Of a stretch of 64,000 bases of DNA, positions 44,610 to 58,657 are shown piece by piece (the stretch's first letter is position 1; every line of letters starts with the position of its first letter). This stretch comes from Neopestalotiopsis rosae (lineage: Eukaryota > Ascomycota > Sordariomycetes > Amphisphaeriales > Sporocadaceae). The notes beneath the pieces were generated by a model. It saw only the letters and a list, made by a program, of their open reading frames with translations. It was not told the origin of the DNA and searched no databases. The stretch lies in assembly GCA_023078685.1 (NCBI GenBank), contig JALGAS010000014.1, forward strand, positions 248,001-312,000, in the 5' to 3' direction. A program made the translations under genes and the position numbers.

Positions 44610-45178
44610 CTTGGTTGAGTATCACGTTAAAGTGCCAATCTGCACGGTTCGGGGATGAAGGGATGACAAGAGGATATTCAAAGAGTGGTTTCAAAAACTG
44701 GCATCAACTTATCGACTTGGTTGATCTTTTTGTCAATCCGGGACCGTTATTGTCTGGATATCATACAAACAGGAGAGATGGGTTTGGTACAATTTATAGG
44801 CAACGATTGTGCCGAAATTGGGTTCATTAGTTTGAACATGAACCGAAAACAACCCATAATCTGGTAAAGCCAAGGAACTATCTAACCAACCCAAGATCAT
44901 GAGACTTGTTATGAGAAACTGCACCAATCAAGCCATGGACCAGGTAACATTCTTTGGTGTTCTCCGCTCTTTTGTCGTATTGGGGTACAGAACCGCAATA
45001 CTTTTCGGCATTTGATTGAATTTCACTTAGCCGGCGAATGGGAAGGAGACAAGATCATTAGGGTAAATTGCAGTTCATCAGGTCTGGATATACTTTATTT
45101 AATTGGGCTTTATTTTCTTGTGTGAACTGTGATCCAACATCTATAAATGCATGGTTGGATTCGTGCAAAACTGTTCCA
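44610..45178. other. Intergenic, no gene supported
   Basis: About 0.57 kb of GH16 promoter and tRNase Z 3' flank. Nothing else is recognised. Confidence 0.45.
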
Positions 45179-48064
45179 CTATTCCTCAGCATCATCTAGT
45201 AACCTCTGGATGCTTGGCAGGAAAGCCTGCGCCTTTCTAAACTCTCCCAGCTTGACGCGCATATAGTCAAAAGCGACCAAGATGACCTCGTCCAACTTGG
45301 CCTTCTCACGACCATCGACTTCCCCGTCCACCTTGATCTCCATGGTCTCGTCGAGTGAGGGAATCTTTTGGTAGCGTTGCGAAAAGTGCGTCAGCATAAT
45401 CCTTCTTGCGCCCATCCTCCTTCCCACGTCAATAGCCTCAGACATGGTAGAGTGCTTCTTTGCCATGGCGTCTCCTTGAAGTTCGTCATCAAAAGTGCTC
45501 TCATGGATGAGCAGAGTGGTGCCCTGTCCGATCTGTACAAAGGAGTCACTTGGTCGGCAGTCGCCAGAGTATGCAACTTTCAAGCCAGATGGCCAGGTGA
45601 AGACGACTGCAAGCGCACCGTGGCAGTGGTCGACATAGCAAGCATCAATCTTCTCCAAGCCATATGCTTGTAGCTCCTCCGCTGTGAACACGCCGGTGTC
45701 GCAAATCCTAGTTGCGTTGTCATACTGGCTAATTGATGTAAAAGTAAGGCGCTCGTAACCGATATCCTCGATTTGAGAATACTCGCGGAGCCAGTCGATC
45801 ATGTGGACATGCGAAGCCACCCGAAGCGTTGCGGCAGGGTTTGATTCTCGTGTCTCATTGTGCCAAGCCTTGATGACACTGGCAGTACCGAGATGGTGGT
45901 CTGCATGGAGATGACTAATCCAAATTACCTTCAAGTCTCGAATGACTGAAGGGAGTTCATCGCCAAATGTTCGTCGGAGTTGTCCCAGTGTGTTCTCTCC
46001 AGCGTCGAACAGATAGTTACCGTAGCCCGGAACCCTGACCAACGTTGCCGAAACATTACGGTATTTTGACGGAAGAGCAGAACCGGTGCCCAAAGTGATG
46101 ACCTCTGCGTCGCGATTCGGAATGTCGGACTCGACTTGTTCAATCTTGGCCAGAAACTTGGGGTCGCTACACTTTTGTCTTGCTGTTTCAATGAGCGGGA
46201 GCAGTTCGGACTCTGGCACCTCATTCTTCTTCGCAAGAGTGGGAATGTCTGGGAACCCATTGATTTTGTCGTCTTGTTCAAGATAGCGCGGAGAAAATTG
46301 AATAGTTTTTCCGGTCCTGCCGGCCTCCAGCGGAGTAGGCAACGAGCCGACGGCGCATTGCGACAGCGTCTCGACATTGCTGTAATGGGGTAGCGGAAAT
46401 CTTTCTGGGTCGATCTGATGCAGTTTGTAGGTTTGAGCGGCGGCAGATTCAAGGGCCAACATGTTGGGAGAAGAGTCACCAGAGCAAATTATATGCTTGA
46501 TGGAGCTCATCTTTTGCATAAAGGCTTGGAGTCGTGGATCGTTGATGAGTCCGGGTCCAGTAATCCAGAAGAAAACGTTGATTCCACTGAGTATTTCTTC
46601 GTTGGACCATTCGGGCCGGTTGATGAGCGGCTCGATGAAGGCAGCTTCAGGAAGGTCCAGAACTGCAAATCCAAGTCCCTTGACCGTCTCTCCAAGAACC
46701 ATTTCCGGGGTGACGACAACTCCATCGCTAGCAGTAACAGTTCCGCCGGCAGTGAGCACTCTGTAGTCGGACTTTTGAATGGCGTACTTTTGTGCCTCCT
46801 TGACATCAAATTTGCCTCTCCGGTCGTGACTCTTGACGATATAGCACATTGATTGTTTCGAAGGTTGTGTAGCCGGGAGAGTTGGGACCAGTGCAGCGGG
46901 CCAAGGCTGGCGGACCAGGACAGGAATGTCGGGTACGTTTTCAGCTTGCCCTGGCAGCGGCCCTTTGTATACTTTGATGTGACCCTTTTCATTCCGGACA
47001 AAAAGTTTGGCTGGCAACCTTGCCTGGTGCAGAGTAGTCTCGACCAAAGTATCGAGCTTCCAGTTGGAATCAAACATTTGTGTCACAATTTCGGAAACAA
47101 CCTTCTGGTCTGCTTCCTTGGAGTTTTGCTGGGGCTGAGCTGGATCGGTATTCTCGTGTACCATCTCTTCGTGACTTCGCTTTCTCGATGATGCTCTTGG
47201 CTGCAGCCCTTCCGCTTCGACCGACACATGCCAGACCTTGATGTTGGTATCCTGCCAATCCGGCTTTGCGCCTGGGTTCGATACTCGGGGATCGTTCCAG
47301 ATCTCGTTTGGGCGCAGAGGCAGACCTTTCCGGAAAACAAAGCGTCTTGCGGTGGCGAGCAATTGAGTGAGGTTCTTGCCGCCGTGGAGGCGCAGACTCG
47401 CATCCTTGGGCTCGGGGACACCCTTCTTGATTCTCTCCTCCTTTTGCGTTGCAATGACATCGGCCAAGGTTAGGATCATGCCTAGCAAGCCTCCCGCGTT
47501 GTGCCAGCTGATTTGACCAGTCATGAAGACATCTCCCGTCTTGCTAAGTGCAACCTTGCGCTGCACCATGGCACGCTGGGTGCCCTCTGAGATGTTGCCA
47601 AAGACATAGCGCTGGGTGTCGAAGTGAAGGATCAGACTGGTTCCTGGCGTATCGGCCGTCGGCGTCGTGACGATTTGAACGTAGCTCAACATGTTGCTGG
47701 CGTATCCTCTGAGGCTTCGCAAGAGCGCTTCGGGCGGCGTACTGTTGGGCTTGTGGGCGAGGAAGAACCAGGGTTTGATGTGGACGGCACGTCCTTTCAG
47801 ATTACGCCACCTCGCTCGAGTCCACGCAGGCGCTGGTAGGACACTAAGGTTATCGCTGGATTCTCCTTTTTCGTATATGACACCCTCGGGTACAGACGCT
47901 CCTTGAAAGGGCGATCTTCTCTTGAACGGACGTTTCGTCGGGAGTCTTGGTCGGAATGTTGACACTGAGGCAGACAGGCAGCGTCTTGCGTTGAGGAGGG
48001 GCAATTGGACCTTGACAAGTGGAGACCAGCTCGCGAATCTATAAAGAAATCTACCACTATGCAT
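45179..48064 (-). CDS. TRZ1: tRNase Z, long form (ELAC2/Trz1 type), tRNA 3'-end processing endonuclease
   Basis: A single-exon protein of 961 aa, the usual long-form size. It removes the 3' trailer of precursor tRNAs in nucleus and mitochondria. The Arg-rich, acid-poor N-terminus (about 45 residues) looks like a mitochondrial presequence. The N-terminal half is the degenerate metallo-beta-lactamase copy (including MLSYVQIVTTPTADTPG and FGNISEGTQR). The C-terminal half is catalytic: ITLGTGSALPSKYRNVSA with the PxKxRN loop, the zinc motif SHLHADHHLG (HxHxDH), CYVDHCHGALAV, VAYSGDCRPSD, LLIHESTFDD and MLTHFSQRY. It is a conserved single-copy housekeeping gene in most fungi, so it is a good anchor for placing this region in related genomes. 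It is divergent from the carboxylesterase gene. Confidence 0.97.
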   Translation of the reverse strand: MHSGRFLYRFASWSPLVKVQLPLLNARRCLSASVSTFRPRLPTKRPFKRRSPFQGASVPEGVIYEKGESSDNLSVLPAPAWTRARWRNLKGRAVHIKPWFFLAHKPNSTPPEALLRSLRGYASNMLSYVQIVTTPTADTPGTSLILHFDTQRYVFGNISEGTQRAMVQRKVALSKTGDVFMTGQISWHNAGGLLGMILTLADVIATQKEERIKKGVPEPKDASLRLHGGKNLTQLLATARRFVFRKGLPLRPNEIWNDPRVSNPGAKPDWQDTNIKVWHVSVEAEGLQPRASSRKRSHEEMVHENTDPAQPQQNSKEADQKVVSEIVTQMFDSNWKLDTLVETTLHQARLPAKLFVRNEKGHIKVYKGPLPGQAENVPDIPVLVRQPWPAALVPTLPATQPSKQSMCYIVKSHDRRGKFDVKEAQKYAIQKSDYRVLTAGGTVTASDGVVVTPEMVLGETVKGLGFAVLDLPEAAFIEPLINRPEWSNEEILSGINVFFWITGPGLINDPRLQAFMQKMSSIKHIICSGDSSPNMLALESAAAQTYKLHQIDPERFPLPHYSNVETLSQCAVGSLPTPLEAGRTGKTIQFSPRYLEQDDKINGFPDIPTLAKKNEVPESELLPLIETARQKCSDPKFLAKIEQVESDIPNRDAEVITLGTGSALPSKYRNVSATLVRVPGYGNYLFDAGENTLGQLRRTFGDELPSVIRDLKVIWISHLHADHHLGTASVIKAWHNETRESNPAATLRVASHVHMIDWLREYSQIEDIGYERLTFTSISQYDNATRICDTGVFTAEELQAYGLEKIDACYVDHCHGALAVVFTWPSGLKVAYSGDCRPSDSFVQIGQGTTLLIHESTFDDELQGDAMAKKHSTMSEAIDVGRRMGARRIMLTHFSQRYQKIPSLDETMEIKVDGEVDGREKAKLDEVILVAFDYMRVKLGEFRKAQAFLPSIQRLLDDAEE

Positions 48065-48940
48065 GAAGCTGAAAAAGAGTCGGCCGGGTGACTCAACGTG
48101 TTCGGGACATGGCTGCGCTGGATCGACACAATTGTTATGACATGTCTTGTCGCTAATTCATTGTGACTCTGACTCCCCATGCCTCAGGCTTTAGTTTAAT
48201 CTAGAAATTATTTCTTATCGATAAGGAATCTGGCTGCTGGCTCTTGGGCGCGCGAGCGTCAAGGTACATTTTAGGTGACCTACCCAACTGCCAGGGTACC
48301 TTGCAGCGTCCCTACTGGGCTTGATTTAAGCTCCAATCTCCCCAGGCGGTCATGATCCGCTATGCAACCGAACTGATGGCCACGGCAAAGCGCGGGGTTG
48401 ATAGGAACAGCTCCTTGACATCGGATGGGACCTTCAAGCACTGGAGGAGGGAACATGCATACGTGCCTACAACTAAAGCGTACATCGCAAGTGTATATTA
48501 CGACATACCTTTAGGTTATACCTTCCGCTCCCAAATTATAGATAAACTTTATTTCAATGAACACTGTTGCCTTCATACAACTTTGAACTTACTTTGTCGA
48601 TAATCACTTCTTCATTTGCCTACAATTGAATTTGGTCCAAGCCAAGTCGCATATTCTGTCAACGTCGGGCTCTTCTTGTAGTGATCATATTTTCATTCAG
48701 GGCGAACTTCTGCAATCTTTCTTCTTGCCCTCGAATTTGCGCGCATCTCTTCGCAGTCCTTGGATCGCGCCATTTGCACTTCATTGAGGGGCTGCAAAGG
48801 CAAGTTGCTGTTGGGCTCTAAGCCTACGCATGTCTATGAAATGGCAACTAATCTTTCCAAAAGTGTCTATAGCAATCGAACAAGCAGCAACCAAAGCTGA
48901 ACTGTATTTGGATTATCAAACCAGATCAATTCACTTCATT
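48065..48940. other. Divergent intergenic region, tRNase Z / carboxylesterase
   Basis: About 0.9 kb. An in-frame ATG at 48830 would extend the esterase by 37 residues without motif or signal peptide, so it is treated as 5' untranslated. No gene is seen. Confidence 0.45.
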
Positions 48941-50518
48941 ATGGGCTCCATTGTCAAGTCCAATGAATTGGGGACTTTGAAGGGCGCCGAGGTGCGGGCA
49001 AAGGATTCCGGCAAGAGTATCTACTATTTCGGAGGTGTTCCGTACGCCCTGCCCCCGCTGGGTCCATGGCGCTTTCGGCGCCCCAGACCTCTGCCCGGAG
49101 ACCACCGCTACGATGGAGTCTTTGCCGGCAAGACACCCGTCTGCCCTCAACCAGAATGGCTCGGAACACGACACGAGTCGCTCTGGGGTGAGGACTGCCT
49201 GCGCGTGAATATCTATGTTCCTGCGGAAAAGGCGCCGGCTGGTGGTTGGCCCGTCTTTTTCTATATCCATGGCGGTTTCTTGCAATTCGGATCACCGAAC
49301 ATGGCGCCCGAAGCCCTGGCGCCGCTCCTGACTGAGACGGCGTTCCGCGGTATCATTGTGCAGCCGGGCTATCGGCTCAACGCCTTTGGTTTCCTCGCCA
49401 GCAAAGAATTGCAAGCGGAAGCCGCCGCTGACGGCCAGGCGTCCGGAAACATGGGTTTCTGGGATCAGAGACTGGCACTCGAGTGGACGCACAAGCACAT
49501 TGGGGCGTTTGGCGGCAATGCCGGCAATATCACCGTCGGAGGGTACTCGGCAGGCTCGCATAGTACTTTTCAGCAGCTCGCGCACGAATTGTTCCACGTG
49601 CCGCTGGAGCAGGCCATCATCAAGCGCGCCATCATGTGGAGCAACAGCCCAGGCATTCAGCCAAAGGGTATTGAGGAGCAGCAAAAGCAGTTTGACGAGC
49701 TGTTGTCCGTCCTCGGTATCCCCGACTCGCTTTCCGGGCCGGAAAAGTTGGAGAGATTGCGGCGCGTTCCTGCACGCGACATTGTTGACGTTCAAGCCAA
49801 GATGAAAATCACCGAGTTCCGTGCAACGACGGATGACTCTTTCATATGTTCGGATCACATTGCGCATATCACCTCTGGCGAGTTTGCTCGTAGAATGAAG
49901 AGCCGCGGTATCAAGCTGATGAATGGCGAGTGTCGGGACGAGCACAATTTGTACCGAGCTTGGAGGACTTCCGAAGACTCGTATCAAGGCGTTTACGTCA
50001 GACTCTGCGCCGACTATCCCGAGATCGTGGTCGAAAAGACACTGCGCCACTACTGCGGGCGAACAAAGTCTATTCCTCGGGGATACAAAAGCTGGCAAGA
50101 TCTGTTTGGACATATTTATGCCGACCTGCAGGTGCATCTTCTAGAACGGGGATTTCACAACACGCTGGCGCCTTTGTTGCAGCCAGGTGTTGATCTTTTG
50201 CGATATAGGATCGAGTGGCGTGCTGCGTGTTCCCCGTACCCGCCCGAGTGGGAGGTCACGCATGCCACTGACATGGCCATTTGGTTCTGGTACCCGGGAT
50301 TGACTGAGCAGGAAAAACAAATCCTGCGACCGTGGAACAAGGCATTTGCGCAGTTCGTCCAGGGAGGTGACGTGGAATGGGGTACAGCAGCACTGAATGA
50401 GATGAAGCGCCTTCGCCCTGATGGGCAGACTGATATTGTCCGTGTCGACGAGAGATGGGACGAGGGTGTACATGTCTGGAAATTACTGAACGGAGGCAAC
50501 ACAAATGCCAAACTATAG
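48941..50518 (+). CDS. Type-B carboxylesterase / lipase
   Basis: A single-exon protein of 525 aa in the alpha/beta-hydrolase fold. Chosen start: the ATG opening MGSIVKSNELG, since the family begins directly before the first beta strand. Signatures in order: YYFGGVPYALPP, the EDCLRVNIYVP block (EDCLxxN), the oxyanion-hole YIHGG (residues 108-112) and the nucleophile elbow GYSAG with Ser203. The expected acidic and His members of the triad lie in the C-terminal half but I could not place them with certainty. No signal peptide is visible, so it is probably intracellular, unlike secreted cutinase-like esterases. The family hydrolyses a wide range of carboxyl esters. Confidence 0.9.
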   Translation: MGSIVKSNELGTLKGAEVRAKDSGKSIYYFGGVPYALPPLGPWRFRRPRPLPGDHRYDGVFAGKTPVCPQPEWLGTRHESLWGEDCLRVNIYVPAEKAPAGGWPVFFYIHGGFLQFGSPNMAPEALAPLLTETAFRGIIVQPGYRLNAFGFLASKELQAEAAADGQASGNMGFWDQRLALEWTHKHIGAFGGNAGNITVGGYSAGSHSTFQQLAHELFHVPLEQAIIKRAIMWSNSPGIQPKGIEEQQKQFDELLSVLGIPDSLSGPEKLERLRRVPARDIVDVQAKMKITEFRATTDDSFICSDHIAHITSGEFARRMKSRGIKLMNGECRDEHNLYRAWRTSEDSYQGVYVRLCADYPEIVVEKTLRHYCGRTKSIPRGYKSWQDLFGHIYADLQVHLLERGFHNTLAPLLQPGVDLLRYRIEWRAACSPYPPEWEVTHATDMAIWFWYPGLTEQEKQILRPWNKAFAQFVQGGDVEWGTAALNEMKRLRPDGQTDIVRVDERWDEGVHVWKLLNGGNTNAKL

Positions 50519-50677
50519 AGGCTGGGAATTTCAAACATCACGAAAAAATCAAGCAAGCGTAGCATGGAATATGTAACATTGTATCAAATATGTACAGTCT
50601 GAAATTGAACGTCAACGGCTCTGCGTCAAGCAACGGCGAGATTTCTCTCAGTGACCGTTGACTGGGCGTGCAGTGAC

Positions 50678-53788
<3,111 letters not shown>

Positions 53789-55402
53789 ATGTATCCATCT
53801 CTTGTGATTCTGCTCTTCTCATTATGGGCTTCAATATGCTCTGCACAGGAGGTCACCTACCATGATCTGCCATCATGTGCTGTAAGTAAATATACTTGAA
53901 GAAAAACATGGCATTCGAGAGCTCCATCTTGGCCGGCGACTGATATCATACTAGCTCGACTGCTTTCAAAATAGCTACCCGAGTAATTCGTCCTCGCCCG
54001 CCTGCACTATCGATGCGCATTCAGACTTTGAACAAACATTTTCGCCATGCTTCTACTCTTCTTGCTCCGTATACGATGCCTTGACGGCACTTAATGTGAC
54101 GTCTATCATTTGTGATCAACCAGTGAGAGACATTTCGTGGGCGATTCGTGGTTTTGTCATCGCTTCGACCACGGTTGCTTCTGGTGTCATTGGCCTTCGA
54201 GTCCTCTACAAGATCAGAGGTCAAGCTGGAGGAATCGGATGGGATGACCACACCATTGTTATTGGCGTGGTAAGAGAAAGCATGATTCAAAACGATGGGA
54301 CGTATGGCTAATATGTCGCGACAGGTCGTCACTTTGATTGCAGCAGTTGGACAATTTTTGAGTATGACTTCCATCTCCAGTCTATTATTGGATGCGAATA
54401 CTAACGGACATACCAAGCTGCGTGGTATGGCATGGGCCGCGATCAATGGAAAGTCCCAACCGAGCATGTCACCAAAGTTTATAAAGTGAGCAATCCTTTC
54501 CGTTTACATCGTAATTTTACGCATACTAAGACTGCCACAGTGTTTCTTTGTCTCTGCTGTGGGCTATAAGCTAGGCAATGCCGCAACACGTGTATCACTA
54601 CTATGCTTCTACCTACGCATTTTCGGAAAAGGCGCTGCCTATATCGTCATTTGGGTATGCATTGCCCTGACGATTATTGTTGGCATCGTGTTTGCCCTGG
54701 CCGATGCACTCCAGTGTAAGCCAGCACGGGCCTTTTGGGAGGGTTGGGATGGCGAGCTTTGGGGGCAGTGTGGGAGTCTCGCTGCCATCTCGTGGGCGCA
54801 TTCCATTTTGAACATTGTCATGGATGTCGCGACTCTTGGTTTGGCATTCTGGATCGTTCACAAACTCAACATGAACTGGCGAAAGAAGATTGCAGTGATT
54901 GCAATGTTTCTACTTGGATCAGCGTGAGTCCATTCTCCTCCTTTTGGAATATTAGCGAAAGACTAATATCACGTCCCATAGTATCACATTGGTCTCGTTC
55001 CTCCGCCTGCAAGCACTCCCACCACTGTTCAACACCCGCAACCGAACCTGGCATCTGGCACCAGTCGCATACTGGTCAGCCATAGAAATGTTCTTTGGAA
55101 TGGTCTGTGCATGTCTGCCTGCGCTCAAAAAATTGGGAGATGCGATGTGCGGCTCCGGCAGAACCACTGCGCGTACTTCTGTCTACGAACACCAGCCTCC
55201 TAGTTATCCCAGTCAGGGACACAGCAAAAACAGCAGAACCGATCCGGCCATGACCTTTTCCGAATGGAATAACTTGGAAGCCCCTGCCAGTCGCGATGGC
55301 GGAGTCAGTGACACTGAGATGGCGACATTATCGGAGAGAAAGGAAGACGTTTTTGTTGTTGAGACACAAAAGACTTGGGATGCCACGAAGGCGAATAACT
55401 GA
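53789..55402 (+). CDS. Pth11-type seven-transmembrane receptor with degenerate CFEM-like N-terminus
   Basis: Six exons: 53789-53881, 53955-54269, 54325-54361, 54418-54485, 54541-54923 and 54982-55402. All introns are GT-AG (73, 55, 56, 55 and 58 nt), and the product is 438 aa. A signal peptide (SLVILLFSLWASICSAQ) is followed by a cysteine-containing domain (SCALDC, PACTID, SPCFYSSC, IICDQP). It has only six cysteines and lacks the central CxC pair of CFEM. The seven-helix region follows: GWDDHTIVIGV, TAWYGMGRDQW, CFFVSAVGYKLGNAATRVSLL, LQCKPARAFW, ITLVSFLRLQAL and APVAYWSAIEM. The cytosolic tail is Ser/Thr-rich. It is a second receptor-like protein of the same superfamily as the 38-40 kb gene but clearly diverged. 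Confidence 0.88.
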
Positions 55403-56141
55403 GCTAAATCATGACAATAAATACAAGCTTATTCCGCAAGTCACAACGGGCCCTCCGATTGATTTGAACCGGATCACGATGATCACATGGGCTGAGCTGC
55501 GAACTGAAAGTCAGAGGTATGATGGTCTCCCAATGATCTGCATATCCTGTTCTCGGTATTTCTTTCATACCTCAAAGACCGCGAAACTTACTCGCATAGA
55601 CGATGTGCTTCCGAGTGAACTACCCTGTGTGGTCGCGCCTCCAAGGTCTGGCGCAGTATAAAAAAAAGTCCCCGAGCTCGCGCTAAAACCGGAATATTTT
55701 CAAAACGCCGATCCTGATGACTTAGCTTCACATCGCTGTTACTATGAACGGCGGTTGCGTGTATCAGTCTTCAGCATCACTTCGAAACTTTATGTGGAAT
55801 TGGCGATTTGCGTGATGATCGCACCGGTCATCGCGACGGGGTAATTTCGCTGGTCCTGGTGGCCCCAGTATTATATGTCCGAGATCGAGGCTGTAGTGTT
55901 GGAATGTCTCCGGGCTCCCAATCGTCCGCTATTAGTGAATGGATATCGCCATTCAACGGCGACATGTTCGGAGACATCTCGAGTCCCAGCCACTGCTTCA
56001 TCCATAGATAAAAGGGTAACTCTAGCCCATACTCGACTACAGTAATACGCCTGCGCATCACGACATCTCCACCTAAACCATCCTCAGACACACATCCTCT
56101 CAGACTTGTATTGCACATACTTCAAATCTGAATTTATGATC
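55403..56141. other. Intergenic, no gene supported
   Basis: About 0.74 kb between the receptor and the GST-like gene, same strand. An A-rich run at about 55661-55667 is the only low-complexity feature. Confidence 0.45.
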
Positions 56142-56942
56142 ATGGGAGAGGAACTTCAACATACTCTATGGCTGTGGCCAGAGGGTATGTACCCTCGACG
56201 AGTGACATACTGGCTCATGATGAAGGGGTTAGTGTCATCTTCTGGAGACATCAAAGCAGGCATAAAAAAAAAGACAAATTTGCGCATCAGTATCATTCAG
56301 CTCGACATCAAAAAGGGATTTGTGTATGTCGATTCCGAGGACCCGGCGCCGAAAGGTGCGAGCACGCCCTGTCTTCGAATCACCAACACGACCACCAACA
56401 CCACGCACTATATCCATGAAAGCTCGGCCATCCTGTCCTACCTTGAGAGGACCTACTCAGACTGCGGACCGTCCTTAGCACCTCTCGACCCGTTAGGAGC
56501 CGCTCTGACTGAAGACCTCATCGGTGTCATTAACCTGGCCATCTGCGAGGGTGGCACCTATCTCAAGCACGCTGTGCCGCAGGCAACCATGTGGTCGATG
56601 CTCAATAATGAAGAGCGCAGCCACGCTGCCGCGCTCAACGGCCAGGCGTTCATGGTTAAAGGTCTTGTCAAGGTGCAGCAATGGGCCGAGGAGAGCTTGC
56701 GCACAACGGGATGGCTGACGCCCGGGATTGACGGGCCCGGAGTGGTTGACGCCAATCTTGCCGCTGCACGACGATATCTTGAATTAACTTATGGATGGGA
56801 TATCTTTGAGAACGAACAGCTTGGTCCATTGGCGGAGTGGTACACCAGGCTTCGTGCTTTGCCGTGGTGGGACGAGCTTGAGGAAAGGGAAGATGTCCAT
56901 CCGCGAGAAATGATGTTTGGCAAAGAGTGTCGCGAGGTCTAG
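56142..56942 (+). CDS. Glutathione S-transferase-like protein
   Basis: Two exons, 56142-56227 and 56291-56942, with a 63-nt intron (donor GTTAGT, acceptor CATCAG), giving 245 aa. The intron is a multiple of three and free of stops, so an unspliced reading is 21 residues longer; splicing restores YWLMMKGIIQLD, the normal thioredoxin-fold helix 1 to strand 2 spacing. The N-terminal domain has LWPEGMYPRR in the active-site position, STPCLRI and the gamma-glutamyl-binding IHESSAILSYLE (ESxAI). The C-terminal helical domain follows from about residue 105. It probably conjugates glutathione or acts as a thiol transferase. An ATG two codons upstream is an alternative start. It lies between a receptor and a thioesterase/P450 pair on the same strand. 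Confidence 0.82.
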   Translation: MGEELQHTLWLWPEGMYPRRVTYWLMMKGLVSSSGDIKAGIKKKTNLRISIIQLDIKKGFVYVDSEDPAPKGASTPCLRITNTTTNTTHYIHESSAILSYLERTYSDCGPSLAPLDPLGAALTEDLIGVINLAICEGGTYLKHAVPQATMWSMLNNEERSHAAALNGQAFMVKGLVKVQQWAEESLRTTGWLTPGIDGPGVVDANLAAARRYLELTYGWDIFENEQLGPLAEWYTRLRALPWWDELEEREDVHPREMMFGKECREV

Positions 56943-57302
56943 CCTCTGCAGGTGTGATCACCGCCAGCACGTAGGAAATGTTGATCGAGCAATCGATGCC
57001 CAGCTCAGCTCAGGCATTTAAGAGTAGCAGTGTTTCGGTGATTTGGTGATATGGAGCCGTCTCAAAGGTGGGAGAACCACATGCAAGGGCTGGCTCGGCT
57101 GCAAAGTTGACGTTGGTGGGATCCTTGATGTAAGCTGCTAGGGTGATCTGCATTTGCGAGTACAACACCAACGGTACATGCAACCAATTCTGTTCGAATG
57201 TTAGGACCTGGTATTCTGGGCACGAATTTCAAAAAGTCAATTTTTGTTCATCTGCAATTCTGCGAACCGTTTGCTGTATTCGTCAGATAAGGCATCTTCC
57301 AG
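56943..57302. other. Intergenic, no gene supported
   Basis: About 360 bp between the GST-like and thioesterase genes; nothing recognised. Confidence 0.45.
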
Positions 57303-58269
57303 ATGACGCCGCAAGCTCCCGTAGAGGCGCATGTCGCCGTCACTCCTTCGGAAAGCGACGGGAAACCTACATTCAGCAATGTTAAGTCGGTGCTCTGAGT
57401 CTTCTAGTTGAAATAACCTTTATTAACGATATCAAAGCGCCCTTATTTCGAAAGAAGGTGTTCGATCTGTGTTTGGCGGGGCTTTGGTAGGCCAGGCAAT
57501 TTCGGCGGCCAGCTTGACCATCCCAGCCGGCTTTCGAGTATACTCGTCGCAGTCGTCCTTCCTAGCGCCAACGAATCCTCGCGAGAAGATCGCCTACCAG
57601 GTAGAATCGACATCTGATAGCCGCGCCTACTCCACGAGGGTTGTGCATGCGATGCAAGGGAAGACATGTCTCTACATTGCCGTGATCTCTTTCCAGTCCA
57701 CCACTGCTTTTACTGGTTCTGTCCTGGAGTACACAACACCTATACCTGATCTAGACGGACTCCGTCCAGAAGACATCCAAACAACGTCAATGCAGACGAT
57801 GCAGACCACGTCGCTCGACAAGGACGTCCCGTTACTCCAGCTCAACGATGACGAGCGGCCTTTCGACTGGAGACCCATTGGTATGGAAATGACAGGCAAA
57901 CCTGAAGAATTTCGAATTCGCTCCTTCGTTCGCTCGCCGCTGATGTCGAGCGCCGATCCCGTTGTACATCTTGCTGCACTGGCGTACATGTCGGACGAAT
58001 TCTCATTCGGAGCGGCCTTGCTTGCAAACCCGAAAGCAGTGGGTAGAGGAATGCGCAATGTCGCCTTGGGTGCCAGCTTGATTCACAACATTACTTTCCA
58101 CGACCCGAGTGTCAAGGTTGACGAGTGGTTGGTGTTGGAGCGAGAAACCTCCTGGGGCGCGGAGGGGCGTGTTCTGGTGCACCAAAGACTGTGGGCCCTG
58201 GACAGCGGGCGATTAGTGCTGTCTGGCATGCAGGAAGCCCTGATTCGGCTCAAAGGCCCGCAGCTATAA
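57303..58269 (+). CDS. Acyl-CoA thioesterase II-type (TesB/ACOT8-like), double hot-dog
   Basis: Two exons, 57303-57385 and 57438-58269, with a 52-nt GT-AG intron, giving 304 aa. The donor GTCGGT is weak but the branch-like TTAAC, acceptor CAAAG and phase all fit, and splicing leads into VRSVFGGALVGQAISAA, the family's first hot-dog helix (FGGxxxGQA). Later blocks are VYSSQSSFLAPTNP, YSTRVVHAMQGKTCLYIAVISFQ and the second hot dog with HLAALAYMSDEFSF and LGASLIHNITFH. WLVLERETSWGAEGRVLVHQRLW ends the fold. It hydrolyses fatty-acyl-CoA. The C-terminal tripeptide is PQL, not a clear peroxisomal PTS1. Together with the GST and P450 on the same strand it could form a tailoring group. Confidence 0.87.
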
Positions 58270-58657
58270 CAAGCCAATAAACCATGTTCATATGAATATA
58301 TTCAGGTACTCTTCTTCAAAAGGAGTAGCCGCAGCTTTGCCACTACGTTTAATGACGGTCGAGCGATTTTGATATTGTCCTACCGTTTCCAAAATTGCAG
58401 CGTTGAAAACACTTTGGTGGGATGCATGAGGTTGCATCGTACATGCATGTGGGTAACGGGGTTTATGCAGCATACTCGTTGGTTGTCTGGTTCACATGTC
58501 AGTGGCTCGATGCCAACACCAACAGCTTGCATCACTAGATTGATTCTACACATGAAACAAACCTCTGCGCACAGTTTGATCTAAGTCTGTGGTATGAGAG
58601 ATCGTGACTCTCTAGATTGGTAATCTAAACTATTCCCTCCTTTTCATACTCTTGCAA
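58270..58657. other. Intergenic, no gene supported
   Basis: About 390 bp between thioesterase and P450 genes on the same strand; it contains the P450 promoter and no distinct element that I can identify. Confidence 0.45.

Noticed and set aside
48830..48940. N-terminal extension of the carboxylesterase from an upstream in-frame ATG
   Set aside because: The extra 37 residues contain neither a signal peptide nor a family motif, and the ATG at 48941 begins just ahead of the first conserved strand.
49292..50137. 281-codon minus-strand frame
   Set aside because: Antisense shadow of the carboxylesterase; no motif, and the sense frame carries the full alpha/beta-hydrolase signature.
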